A stretch of 64,000 nt of DNA from Candidatus Hydrogenedentota bacterium (GTDB lineage: Bacteria; Hydrogenedentota; Hydrogenedentia; Hydrogenedentales; SLHB01), in NCBI GenBank assembly GCA_013359265.1, contig JABWCD010000006.1, positions 248,001-312,000 of the forward strand. Direction: 5' to 3'. A program made the translations under genes and the position numbers. The notes below the pieces were generated by a model. That model saw only the letters and a program-made list of their open reading frames with translations, had not been told where the DNA came from and ran no database searches. Below are positions 51,142 to 60,091 of this stretch, piece by piece. The number at the start of each line of letters is the position of its first letter. Position 1 is the first letter of the stretch.

Positions 51142-53208
51142 TTACTTCACGGGCGCCAGACGTAGATAATCCAATCCGAACATATAGCCTTTCTCGGCCT
51201 TCGTGTTTGCGCCGGTGATAGTGACCATGATCGTGTTGTCGCCCTGTTTGAGGTCGAACGCGCCGAGGTTTTGTTCGGGCGTTTGAATGACACCGTTATT
51301 GAACAAATCCATGTCCTTGACGGCTTCCTTGCCGTTGATTGTCAGCGTGTGGATGCCGTAGTCGACGGCTTTGGTGAACACCGCGACAACCTCGTACGTG
51401 CCGGCTTGGTCGACCGGCACGGCGAGCGTCAATGTGTCGCCCACCTTCCCATTGCGCCACCAGAGGTGTGCGCCGCCGCTCATCGCGTCGCTGAAGTCTT
51501 GCCGCTCGGACACACCGCCGGTGCGATCGATGATTTTGAGGTCCTCGCCCTCGAGCGCGCCCTGGACCTTCTTGGGCGCGGGGGGCGGCGGCGGGGCGAT
51601 GATGCTCAGATTGTCGGCGGTCAGTTCGGCGAAGGTATCGGAACCGCCGGGCATCGCGTACCAGTACGCCGTCTCCGCCATCGCGATTTCCGTCTCCGCC
51701 CAATGCCAGACTTCCATGTCGAACTTGAATGACTTCGTAAACGGAATATTGTCGACGATGTGAAACCGGTTTACGCAGGTGTGGCCGTAATTGCCGGGTC
51801 CGTCGCAGCGCGGCTGATTGTGATACGCATGCACGAACTTTTCAGGACAGCACCACGCGTACCCGAAGTAGTCTTCGCTACCCGTGCCAAAGTGGCTGGG
51901 AAACGATTCGCCGTCGACATAGATTTTTTCGTCTCCCTCGCCCCACCAGTCCTTCACAGGGTTCGTCACGTGCAGCATCGTGCCGACAAAGCGGCCCTTG
52001 CCGGTTGCTTCGAGAAATGTCCAGTCCTGCCGCGGGCGCGTTTTGATCGGGTACTCCGAGCGGAAACCGGCATGGAAGTACATGGAGTTCTTGGTCCATT
52101 TGTACGATCCGGTTGTGAGCTTCGCGTTACCACGGACTTCTGCGTCACCCAGGTTTCGGAGACGTATGACAAGTTCGTTTTGGAATGGAATTACCCAGTA
52201 GCTGTACATTGTCCCGTCTTCCAAAATGCCGCAGCATACCGATTGATATGGATTCAATCCGGGGGCAGAGGCAAAAAAATCGCCCAACGGAGCGAGGACG
52301 GTTTCCTGGCCGTCCGCAATCATCTGTATCAACGTTTTGCGGAGCGTTTGGTCGGTGACATTTCCATCGAGCGTCATTTCCAGGCCAGTAACGGCCCGAG
52401 GTCCACGTATCGGCTCACCGGACGGACCTTGGGTATTGACAAGATCGTCCGATTCGCCCGGCTTGACTAGCAACGGAATATCTACTTGGGTCGACTGATA
52501 CATTTCGGAGTTGTATCGTTCGGAGTGCTGATACTCAAAGTACGGCGGCTCACCGGGACTGGCCAGTGCTCGTCCCACCTCTTCTATTTCGTTTCGGTGC
52601 GATTGCAGGAACTTCATCGAAACGGTGGGTATCTTGGTACCTTTCTTATACGTCCGATAATTGATCTGATAGTAAAAGTCCGGCTTGCTCGTTGTGACCT
52701 TGCAGTGTTTTGCGTAGGGGATCGGCAAATACGAATTCCAGCCGCGCGAGACTTCTATCGAGATCGGTTTGATGAACGGCATTCCGCCTCCGCCGAGCAT
52801 GTCCGTGAGAGGCATTTCGAAAACTGGCCTGTCCTGTTTGTCAAGGTAAATGCGCACGATGCCGGCGTCGACCGGATTTGCGGACCAGAAGCGTACGATG
52901 GCGCCGGGGCCGTCGGCGTCCATCAGGACGTATTCCTTCGCGCCATTGCGTTCCTCTTCCCGCAGGTACTTTCCGCGGTCACCGTTCGCGAACCAATTCT
53001 CGTCGGTGAGCACCCTGGGATCGGTCGAATTCCGGTCGTAGCTCGAGAACTGCTTCGTCGTGTACGCCGGATCGGGGAAATACGTCAGCGCTTCGAGATC
53101 GGTCATCTCCTTCAGGAGCGACTCGAACGTGACTTTCGCGTATGACGGCACTGCCATGAGCGCGGCGAGCATGAGCAGCGCGGCACGATTGAACGGATTA
53201 CAGGACAT
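51142..53208 (-). CDS. GH172 (DUF2961) family secreted glycoside hydrolase
   Basis: 688 residues from the ATG at 53208, with GAGGG upstream and a signal peptide ending near AVPSYA. The DUF2961 core spans ~20-400: PGAIVRFWSANP, then PFVKPISIEVSRGWNSY-type strands, and the family hallmark HFGTGSEDYFGYAWC. Characterised GH172 enzymes act on fructofuranosides and arabinofuranosides and assemble as trimers or multiples. The C-terminal ~140 residues are a carbohydrate-binding-like beta sandwich (AGTYEVVAVFTKAVDYG). The substrate here is unknown. It is divergent from the Rrf2-type regulator. Confidence 0.9.
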   Translation of the reverse strand: MSCNPFNRAALLMLAALMAVPSYAKVTFESLLKEMTDLEALTYFPDPAYTTKQFSSYDRNSTDPRVLTDENWFANGDRGKYLREEERNGAKEYVLMDADGPGAIVRFWSANPVDAGIVRIYLDKQDRPVFEMPLTDMLGGGGMPFIKPISIEVSRGWNSYLPIPYAKHCKVTTSKPDFYYQINYRTYKKGTKIPTVSMKFLQSHRNEIEEVGRALASPGEPPYFEYQHSERYNSEMYQSTQVDIPLLVKPGESDDLVNTQGPSGEPIRGPRAVTGLEMTLDGNVTDQTLRKTLIQMIADGQETVLAPLGDFFASAPGLNPYQSVCCGILEDGTMYSYWVIPFQNELVIRLRNLGDAEVRGNAKLTTGSYKWTKNSMYFHAGFRSEYPIKTRPRQDWTFLEATGKGRFVGTMLHVTNPVKDWWGEGDEKIYVDGESFPSHFGTGSEDYFGYAWCCPEKFVHAYHNQPRCDGPGNYGHTCVNRFHIVDNIPFTKSFKFDMEVWHWAETEIAMAETAYWYAMPGGSDTFAELTADNLSIIAPPPPPAPKKVQGALEGEDLKIIDRTGGVSERQDFSDAMSGGAHLWWRNGKVGDTLTLAVPVDQAGTYEVVAVFTKAVDYGIHTLTINGKEAVKDMDLFNNGVIQTPEQNLGAFDLKQGDNTIMVTITGANTKAEKGYMFGLDYLRLAPVK

Positions 53209-53420
53209 GGGAACTGGCCCTCCCTCGATTTTGGAGTTAGATTCTGGATTTTGGATGAGAAGAATACAAATTGCCGCTCCGAACGTAGCCGCATGAATTG
53301 ACAAAGGGCAGCGTCGAGAGCGGTTGAATTCGCGATACCCAAGACCCGATTCCCGAATCCGCTTTGACATACCCGGCATCCCGCGCCGATAATTCGCCAA
53401 CTTGGGGCTGGAATCCGGGA

Positions 53421-53831
53421 ATGAACATTTCGTCTCGCTGTGAATATGCGTGCCGGGCCGTGGTGGAGCTTGCGTTGCGCGAGCATACCGCGGCGCCGGT
53501 GACGTCGCAGCACATCGCGGAGCAGCGCGGCATCCCCGAAAAGTACCTCGTACACATTCTGCTGCAACTCAAGCGGGCAGGCATTGTGCGCAGCGTGCGC
53601 GGGTCACAGGGTGGATATCTGCTGGGCCGTTCGCCGGACGACATTACGCTGCTCAACATCGTGCGCGCGATCGACGGCGCCGTGCTCGATCCGTTGCCGG
53701 TGGACGACGCGCACGGGCGCGATCTGCGCGGGGCGTGGAAGGAAGTGGCCGGAGGCATCGAGGACGTGCTCGAACGCGTCACGGTCCGAGACCTGATGAC
53801 GCGCGCGCAATCGAGTATGTATTACATTTGA
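53421..53831 (+). CDS. Rrf2 family transcriptional regulator
   Basis: 136 residues from the ATG at 53421. The winged helix-turn-helix reads MNISSRCEYACRAVVELAL, then VTSQHIAEQRGIPEKYLVHILLQLKRAGIVRSVRGSQGGYLLG, closely matching the Rrf2 family. The three Cys of IscR/NsrR-type Fe-S sensing are absent from the usual mid-protein loop, so iron-sulfur sensing is unlikely. It is divergent from the GH172 gene and followed by a class-III aminotransferase after 32 bases; it may control either. Confidence 0.94.
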   Translation: MNISSRCEYACRAVVELALREHTAAPVTSQHIAEQRGIPEKYLVHILLQLKRAGIVRSVRGSQGGYLLGRSPDDITLLNIVRAIDGAVLDPLPVDDAHGRDLRGAWKEVAGGIEDVLERVTVRDLMTRAQSSMYYI

Positions 53832-53863
53832 GCGAATAGAAGTCAGGAGTCAGTAGGAAGCCG

Positions 53864-55123
53864 ATGGCGCAGTCGATTGAACACGAAAATGAACCGCGCG
53901 GCAATGCAATTCGCGCGCGGCTGGATGCGATAAATGGGCGCGGACAGCGTACCTTCACGCCGACGCAGGTGGTGATCGCGAGTGCGAAGGGCGCGCGCCT
54001 GTGGACGGTCGACGGCCACGAACTGATCGATTTCACGTCGGGCGTACTGGTGTCGAACCTCGGGCATAGCCACGCGCTGTTCGAGGAGCGCTATCGCCAT
54101 TATTGCGCGGAGTTGCCGCGCACGTCGTACAACATGGTGACTGAAATCGAGGTCGAGGCCGCGGAACGCCTCGTGCGCTGCATGGACATGCCCGGGCAGC
54201 GCAAGGTGTTGTGGGCGGCAAGCGGTTCCGAGGGCATCCAAAAGGCGATGTGGTGCGCGCTGCACAAGAAGCCGGATTGCCCGATCATGCTGGCGACTCG
54301 CGGCGGATTCCACGGCAAGAAGGGCCTCGCCGGCGACGTGAGCGGCGAATCGTCGCCGAATCCGAACGTCCGGTTCATTTCCTTCCCGATGAAGGACGAC
54401 CGGCCCGCGTCGTTCTACGAGAACGAACTCGATACGGTCGCGCGCGAGTGCGGCGGCCGCATCGCGCTGTTGATTACCGAACCTTACCTCGGCGCAAAAG
54501 GCTCCTGGCATCCGCCCCAGTGGTATCACAAACTGTTGCAGGATTGGTGCCGCGCGCATGATGTCGCCGTCATCTTCGACGAGGTGCAGTCGTGCCACGG
54601 CCGAACCGGAAACATGTTTGCCTACCAAAGCTATTGCGTCGAACCTGACCTTGTCGTCTTGGGCAAGGGACTCGCGAACGGCGAACCTGCGGCGGCGGTC
54701 GTGGGGCGCGCCGATCTGATCGATTCGCTTACATACGGCGAAGCGTCCGACACGTTCAGCGGCAATCCACACGCGTGCGCGGCGGTGTGTGCGACGCTCG
54801 ATGTCTTCGAGAAAGAAGGCGTTGTCGAGCATTGCCGCGCGATGGCGCAGGTCATCGGTGAGAAGTTGCGCAAGGCAATGGATAGGTTTTCGTTTATCAA
54901 CGACGTGCGCGGCGAAGGCCTTGTCTACGGCATTGAAATGGCCGACGACGCCACCGCGCAAAGCGCGGTGCTCGAGGCCTACCGCGGCGCAAACGGCAAA
55001 GGTGTGCACTTCCTCGGCCCGCTCGCGGGAAAAGTGCTGCGCGTGAGCCCGCCGCTGACGATCACCGAGGCTGAACTCGACGCAGCGTTCGCGGTGCTCG
55101 ATGTCGTGTGGTCGCGCCTCTAA
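53864..55123 (+). CDS. Class-III pyridoxal-phosphate aminotransferase
   Basis: 419 residues. The PLP Lys is at ~268 in VVLGKGLANGEP; the cofactor Asp is at ~239 in VIFDEVQSCHGRTG; GSEG at ~121-124 binds the phosphate. The family includes GABA, ornithine, acetylornithine and glutamate-1-semialdehyde enzymes. None is clearly favoured by the motifs I can read. AGGAAG precedes the ATG. The Rrf2-type regulator immediately upstream on the same strand may regulate it. Confidence 0.92.
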   Translation: MAQSIEHENEPRGNAIRARLDAINGRGQRTFTPTQVVIASAKGARLWTVDGHELIDFTSGVLVSNLGHSHALFEERYRHYCAELPRTSYNMVTEIEVEAAERLVRCMDMPGQRKVLWAASGSEGIQKAMWCALHKKPDCPIMLATRGGFHGKKGLAGDVSGESSPNPNVRFISFPMKDDRPASFYENELDTVARECGGRIALLITEPYLGAKGSWHPPQWYHKLLQDWCRAHDVAVIFDEVQSCHGRTGNMFAYQSYCVEPDLVVLGKGLANGEPAAAVVGRADLIDSLTYGEASDTFSGNPHACAAVCATLDVFEKEGVVEHCRAMAQVIGEKLRKAMDRFSFINDVRGEGLVYGIEMADDATAQSAVLEAYRGANGKGVHFLGPLAGKVLRVSPPLTITEAELDAAFAVLDVVWSRL

Positions 55124-55267
55124 CCGTTTTCCCTTCATAAAGCAGGTTGGGCTGCGACTGGCCGGATCCGGCGGCTGGAGCGCGATGCACGCTCGCGGGA
55201 ACGACCGGCGCTCTGAAATTCGTGGCGGCGCGTTGACACGGTTTACAGGGGGTTGAGGTTGCGCGCA

Positions 55268-56212
55268 ATGGGCGGAACATTTCGTAGATGCGTTGTGACG
55301 GGCGCGTACGGGTATAGCGGGCGATACATCGCGCAGCGGCTTTTGGACAAAGGTTGCGATGTGGCGACGCTGACCAATTCGGGGTCGCGAGGGAACCCGT
55401 TTGGGGGGCGCGTTCCGGCGTGGCCGCTCGACTTCTCTAATACCTGCGCGTTGGAAAAGTCATTGCTCGGCGTGGATGTGTTGGTCAACACGTATTGGGT
55501 GCGGTTCAACTGTAAACATTTCACGTTTGCGGAGGCGGTCCACAACAGTGCTGTCTTGTTCAACGCGGCGAAACGGGCGGGCGTTGGGCGCGTGGTGCAC
55601 GTGAGCATTACGAATCCCTCGCGGGACTCGCCGTTCGAGTATTTTCGCGGGAAGGCGCAGGTGGAGGATGCGTTGCGGGAAACGGGGCTTTCGCACGCGA
55701 TCTTGCGTCCTGCCGTATTGTTCGGCGGCGCGGACATTCTGATTAACAATATCGCATGGGCGCTGCGGCGTTTTCCGATCTTTGGTGTATTTGGCGATGG
55801 GGAGTACAAGGTTCAGCCGATTCACGTCGAGGATTTTGCGGACCTTGCCGTGGAGCTGGCGTCGGAGACAGAAAACCGTGTTGTAAATGGGATTGGTCCT
55901 GAGACGTTCACGTATCGCGGACTTGTTGAAGCGGTCGCAACCGCGATTGGCGTGCGCAGGCGAATTGTGTCTATGCCGGCTGCGATGGGATACGCGGCGA
56001 GTCGTGCGGCGAGTTTACTTACGGGCGACATCGTGCTGACGTGGGAGGAAATTGGGGCGATTATGGCGGGGTTGCTCTATGTCGATGCGCCACCGCGCGG
56101 TAGCATCACGTTGACGAAATGGGCGAGCGAACACGAGGGAACATTGGGCAGGCGCTATGCAAATGAATTGCAGCGGCGCCTGGATCGCGTCACGCCATAC
56201 GGACAGGCTTGA
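55268..56212 (+). CDS. NAD(P)-binding epimerase/NmrA-like protein
   Basis: 314 residues from the ATG at 55268. The Rossmann start is VVTGAYGYSGRYIAQRLL; then VVHVSITNPSRDSPFEYFRGKAQVEDAL and LRPAVLFGG, typical of atypical SDRs like NmrA and the NDUFA9-like group. The catalytic Tyr is in the position FEYFRGK. A C-terminal substrate domain follows. Substrate unknown. A 27-base inverted repeat follows the stop. Confidence 0.9.
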   Translation: MGGTFRRCVVTGAYGYSGRYIAQRLLDKGCDVATLTNSGSRGNPFGGRVPAWPLDFSNTCALEKSLLGVDVLVNTYWVRFNCKHFTFAEAVHNSAVLFNAAKRAGVGRVVHVSITNPSRDSPFEYFRGKAQVEDALRETGLSHAILRPAVLFGGADILINNIAWALRRFPIFGVFGDGEYKVQPIHVEDFADLAVELASETENRVVNGIGPETFTYRGLVEAVATAIGVRRRIVSMPAAMGYAASRAASLLTGDIVLTWEEIGAIMAGLLYVDAPPRGSITLTKWASEHEGTLGRRYANELQRRLDRVTPYGQA

Positions 56213-56224
56213 ACCGTGCCGCCG

Positions 56225-56299
56225 GGGTGGGGCGAGGCTCCGTCCGAGCCGAAACAAAAGTGACTTGACTGGCGGCTCGGACGGAGCCTCGCCCCACCC
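56225..56299. repeat. Perfect 27-bp inverted repeat, likely bidirectional terminator or repeat element
   Basis: Arms at 56225-56251 and 56273-56299 are perfectly complementary (starting GGGTGGGGCGAGG), with a 21-base loop. It sits between two convergent genes (stops at 56212 and 56327). No T-run, so a dispersed repeat is as likely as a dedicated terminator. Confidence 0.85.
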
Positions 56300-56326
56300 T
56301 AACCCCCGGCACGCAGTTTGACAGGA

Positions 56327-59300
56327 TCAATTCTGATCCAGCGCAAACGCGACGTACGCGTCGCCAAGTTCTGTGCCTAGCTTGCCGCCGCCGGTGGCCG
56401 CGATAACGACGTATTCTTTGCCGTTGGCTTCATAGATGGTTGGGGGCGCATATCCGCCGAAGGGAAGGTCGTGTTCCCACAGGACGGCGCCGTTGTCGGC
56501 GTCGAACGCACGCAATTTCAGATCGGCCGCGCCCGCGCAGAAAATCACGCCGCCGGCGGTGATGGAAGGACCGCCAAAGTTTTCCGCGCCGGTGTTGTCG
56601 TCGCCCCAGAACGCGAGATCGGGATAGATGCCGAGAGGCACCTGCCACACGAGTTTGCCGGACGCGAGGTCGATGCAGTTCAGCGTGCCGTAGGGCGGTT
56701 TGCAGCCGGGGTAGCCTTCGTCGTCGCTGAGGCGCGGATAGCCATTGTGCGTGAAGCGCGGGACGCCGCCTGTCGCGGCGGGACGCTTCGCGGATTCGGG
56801 TACATCGCGGAGGAACAGGAACTCGATCAGCGCGTTGACTTCCTCGTCGGTGAGTGTCGCGAATGACGGCATAAGGTTCTTGCCATTCTTGATCTGGTTG
56901 CGCACGTCGTCGTCCTTGAGGCGGCGGTTGAGGCCCTGCAAGGGAGGGTTCGTGCCGACGCCATAGCGATCGGGGCCGTGGCAGCGCAGGCAGTTCGCCT
57001 CGTAAAGTTGCTGGCCCTTGGTCGGCGGGGCGTTCGGATCGCGGACTACGTCGTCGGGGCGGAAGAGCGTGACGATCCAAGGGACGTGGTTGCTCGACAC
57101 GTACACACGGCCGGTATTCGGATCGAAACAGCCGCCGGTCCACTCGGCGCCGCCGTGAAACCCGTAGAGCGCGACGGGCTTGTTTTCGATCATGGGTTGA
57201 TACCAGCCGTAGCTCGCGTTGGCGAGTTGTTTCATAACATGCGCGTGCGCGTTCTCGGTGCGATCGGTCACGTCGTCGAGCGTGAACTGTTGGCGCGCGA
57301 AGGGTTGCGGAAGGTCGATGTCGGGTTGGTAAGGCCAGGTGCGTTCGCCGGGCACGGTGGAGACGGGCGCGCGGCGCAAACGAATGGGGAAGAGACTCTC
57401 GCCCGTGACGCGATCGAGGACGAGCGTGTTGCCGATCTTGGTGAACTGCGCGACGGCGTCGACTTTCCTGCCCTGCCAATTGAACGAGACAAGCATCGGC
57501 GGCGCGGGGATGTCAAGGTCCCAGATATCGTGGCGCAGTTCCTGAAAATGCCAGAGGCGCTTGCCGGTCAGTGCGTCGAGCGCGATGACGCAGTTTGCGA
57601 ATAGATTCTGGCCGGTATGCGTGTTGCCGGCGAAGTTTGGTTTCGGCGAACCGGTCGAGACGTAGGCGATGCCGCGTTGATCGTCGAGCGCGATGCCGCC
57701 CCAGCAGTTCGCGCCGTCCTCGGGATCGGTCCACGTGTCGCGCGCGTATTCGCCGTCGTGCGGGATGGTGTGGAAGGTCCAGAGTGGTTGGCCGGTTGCG
57801 AGGTCGTAGGCCGAGACGTCGCGCAGGTAGTTTGCGACGACAATTGCGTTCTTGAAAACGGCGGGCGCGATGCGGACTTCGCCGGTCACGACTTTACCGT
57901 GATCGCCGAAGTCCGCACAGAGCTGGCCGGTTTTCGGATCGAGCGCGTACAGCCAGTTTCCGGCGCTGAACAGCAGTCGCGGGCCGAGATCGCCTGCGCC
58001 GGGCCAAAAGGTAAGGCCTCGGAATGCGGGTTGGCCGTCGGGTTTGAATCGCCACAACTCATTGCCGTTCGTGGCGTCGACGGCGGCGACATGTTGTCCG
58101 GAGGTCGGCGCGTACATGACGCCATCGACGATGATCGGGTTGCTTTGGACGTTTGCCGGGCCGTCGCCGGAGCGGTACTCCCAGACTTTCTTTAGTTGCG
58201 ACGCATTGGCTTTGGTGATTTGCGTAAGCGGCGCGTAGCGCGTGTTGTGATTGCCGCCGTGCGATCGGTTCCACGTCGCGTAGTAGTTGGCGGGAAGCGG
58301 TTGCGCGGGCGTGAGCGAATCGGCATGGGCGGCAGGAATGACCTGAAATTCAGGTAGTGCGGTGCGGCGCGTGGGGTCTTCGATTTCGACGCGCGCTTCT
58401 TTCGCGCCTACGCGGAAGTGCGGGCGGGTCCCCTTCGGAGGCGCGCCGTCGAGCTGCGGCACGAGCCATTCGAGTCCATCGAGATTGTCGAGCAGCGTTT
58501 GTTCGGCGTCGTCCATCGTGTGGCCAAGAATGCCGATGGGACCCTTGTAGCCACTGTCGCGGATGGTGCGCAGCAACGCGAGGTCGAGATCGCCGTTGCC
58601 GATGGGCATGATTTTCAGGCCCTTCGCTTCGGCGTCTTTCGACATGCCGTTGAGGTTGAGACAATAGAGGTACGGCAGCATCGCCTGGAGCAGTTGCGGA
58701 AAGCGGTCGAGGTGCGCGTGGCCATGGTGCAGGTTGTAGACGATGCCGACGTTCGGCGCGTTGAGCGCCTTGATGATTTCGATTTGGTTCTCCGGTTCGC
58801 CAAACCACCCGCCGTGATTGTAGAGGCCGACCTTGCAGCCGATGGCGGCGGCAGCGTCGACGATGGGACGCAGGGCGAGCACCGCGGCGTCGATGCGTTG
58901 TTTGTGTTCCTCCGGCGTGCATTGCACGTCGCCGAAACCTTGCGATACCCACAGTTCTGTCTTGACGTCATGGCGCTTCAACACGTCCAGGATAGTTTTG
59001 GCTTCGTCATTCAGCGCGCCGGGGAACCAGAACGCGCTGAGTTCGATGTTCCAGCGCTTGAGCGTTTCAAGTTCCTCGTCGAACGTGGAGATGTGTTCCG
59101 CGCGCCAGTCGTAGGCAAATTTGAAGAGGTTCATGCGCGCGAGCATTTCCGCGCGGGCCTCCGGTCCGCGCTGCTTTGCGTCGAACGGGACGATGCACCA
59201 CGCAACGAGATTGGAGCGGTCGAAGAGGTTGACACCTTGAGTGGGAGTGCCTTCGTCAGCCAACGTGGGTGCGCCAGTCATCAAGAACAGGCAGATTACG

Positions 59301-59338
59301 AACAGTACGCCGGCACACACGGGAAGTTGTAGCTTCAT
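56327..59338 (-). CDS. Sugar isomerase-like TIM barrel / PQQ-dependent dehydrogenase / cytochrome c fusion
   Basis: 1003 residues with a signal peptide (VLFVICLFLMTGAPTLA). Residues ~40-300 are a xylose isomerase-like TIM barrel: WFPGALNDEAKTILDVLKRH, GLYNHGGWFGEPENQIEI, IVYNLHHGHAH and LNLNGM. Residues ~345-760 are a quinoprotein glucose-dehydrogenase-like propeller (TWNRSHGGNHNTRYAPLTQI; WHFQELRHDIWDLD). A cytochrome c domain lies at ~775-850 with heme site CLRCHG (783-788) and a probable Met ligand in NLMPSFATL. The last blades (~875-1003) complete the propeller, so cytochrome c is inserted in it. Export fits a periplasmic sugar oxidation feeding electrons to the respiratory chain. The TIM barrel may bind or isomerise the sugar. 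Confidence 0.88.
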   Translation of the reverse strand: MKLQLPVCAGVLFVICLFLMTGAPTLADEGTPTQGVNLFDRSNLVAWCIVPFDAKQRGPEARAEMLARMNLFKFAYDWRAEHISTFDEELETLKRWNIELSAFWFPGALNDEAKTILDVLKRHDVKTELWVSQGFGDVQCTPEEHKQRIDAAVLALRPIVDAAAAIGCKVGLYNHGGWFGEPENQIEIIKALNAPNVGIVYNLHHGHAHLDRFPQLLQAMLPYLYCLNLNGMSKDAEAKGLKIMPIGNGDLDLALLRTIRDSGYKGPIGILGHTMDDAEQTLLDNLDGLEWLVPQLDGAPPKGTRPHFRVGAKEARVEIEDPTRRTALPEFQVIPAAHADSLTPAQPLPANYYATWNRSHGGNHNTRYAPLTQITKANASQLKKVWEYRSGDGPANVQSNPIIVDGVMYAPTSGQHVAAVDATNGNELWRFKPDGQPAFRGLTFWPGAGDLGPRLLFSAGNWLYALDPKTGQLCADFGDHGKVVTGEVRIAPAVFKNAIVVANYLRDVSAYDLATGQPLWTFHTIPHDGEYARDTWTDPEDGANCWGGIALDDQRGIAYVSTGSPKPNFAGNTHTGQNLFANCVIALDALTGKRLWHFQELRHDIWDLDIPAPPMLVSFNWQGRKVDAVAQFTKIGNTLVLDRVTGESLFPIRLRRAPVSTVPGERTWPYQPDIDLPQPFARQQFTLDDVTDRTENAHAHVMKQLANASYGWYQPMIENKPVALYGFHGGAEWTGGCFDPNTGRVYVSSNHVPWIVTLFRPDDVVRDPNAPPTKGQQLYEANCLRCHGPDRYGVGTNPPLQGLNRRLKDDDVRNQIKNGKNLMPSFATLTDEEVNALIEFLFLRDVPESAKRPAATGGVPRFTHNGYPRLSDDEGYPGCKPPYGTLNCIDLASGKLVWQVPLGIYPDLAFWGDDNTGAENFGGPSITAGGVIFCAGAADLKLRAFDADNGAVLWEHDLPFGGYAPPTIYEANGKEYVVIAATGGGKLGTELGDAYVAFALDQN

Positions 59339-59499
59339 TCCGATTTCCCTTGATAAGTTTCGCGCGTTCCGGAATCTATCAGAATGAGCGACGTTGGTTC
59401 ACCTCTTGTTAAAAGGCGGCTAATTGCATACTATTTATACGTAAACTTGTGAATCGTGTTCGGCGATATAGAGGCCCTTCGCACGAGGAGAAATACACG

Positions 59500-59724
59500 A
59501 TGTCTCTGTCGGTAGAAGCAATTGAAGCAGAAGCGCTCGGATTGCCCGCGGCAGAGCGGGCACGCCTGATTGAGCGGCTGATAAGCAGTTTGGATATGGA
59601 TCCGGAGGTTGAAGATGCTTGGGCCGCAGAAGTGGAGCGGCGATACGCGGAATTCGAGAGCGGTTCCGTAACATTAGTTTCCGGTCCGGAAACACTTGCC
59701 AGTCTAAAGAACGAATTTCGATGA
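59500..59724 (+). CDS. Antitoxin of a RelE/ParE-type module (addiction module protein)
   Basis: 74 residues from the ATG at 59500, with GAGGAG 10 bases upstream. MSLSVEAIEAEALGLPAAERARLIERLISSLD is the signature of the short putative addiction-module antitoxins (unstable-antitoxin family). The rest is helical and acidic, suited to wrapping a toxin. Its TGA overlaps the toxin ATG (ATGA). Confidence 0.9.
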   Translation: MSLSVEAIEAEALGLPAAERARLIERLISSLDMDPEVEDAWAAEVERRYAEFESGSVTLVSGPETLASLKNEFR

Positions 59725-60014
59725 AATACTGGCTGCATCCTGAGGCGCGTGAAGACCTTCGGGATGCGGCAAGTTTTTGTATGGACCGCGCCGGCGCCGC
59801 GTTCTCGCAAAGGTTTCTGTCGGAATTCGAGCATGCCGTCGATTTGCTCCTGCGACATCCTTACCTCGGCTCAGCCTGGCGCTATGGTAAACGTCGCCTC
59901 CATATGCGCCGTTTCCCATACTCAATCATTTACACGGTAGCAGGCGAGCAGATTCAGATTTTTGCGGTTGCTCACCATAGCCGCCGCCCTGGTTACTGGC
60001 GGAAACGCAAATAG
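59721..60014 (+). CDS. RelE/ParE-type toxin
   Basis: 97 residues. MKYWLHPEAREDLRDAASFC, then FLSEFEHAVDLLLRHPYLGSAW and RRFPYSIIYTVAGEQIQIFAVAHHSRRPGYW follow the RelE/ParE superfamily pattern. Its members cleave ribosome-bound mRNA or inhibit gyrase; which applies here is not determined. It is translationally coupled to the antitoxin gene. Confidence 0.93.
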   Translation: MKYWLHPEAREDLRDAASFCMDRAGAAFSQRFLSEFEHAVDLLLRHPYLGSAWRYGKRRLHMRRFPYSIIYTVAGEQIQIFAVAHHSRRPGYWRKRK

Positions 60015-60091
60015 ACTCCGGGTTGTAGAGGTCGGTATTTGTCCACTTTTCCGCGCTCCAGCGTTTATTATGCAAAGGAGCGCAGAACGCC

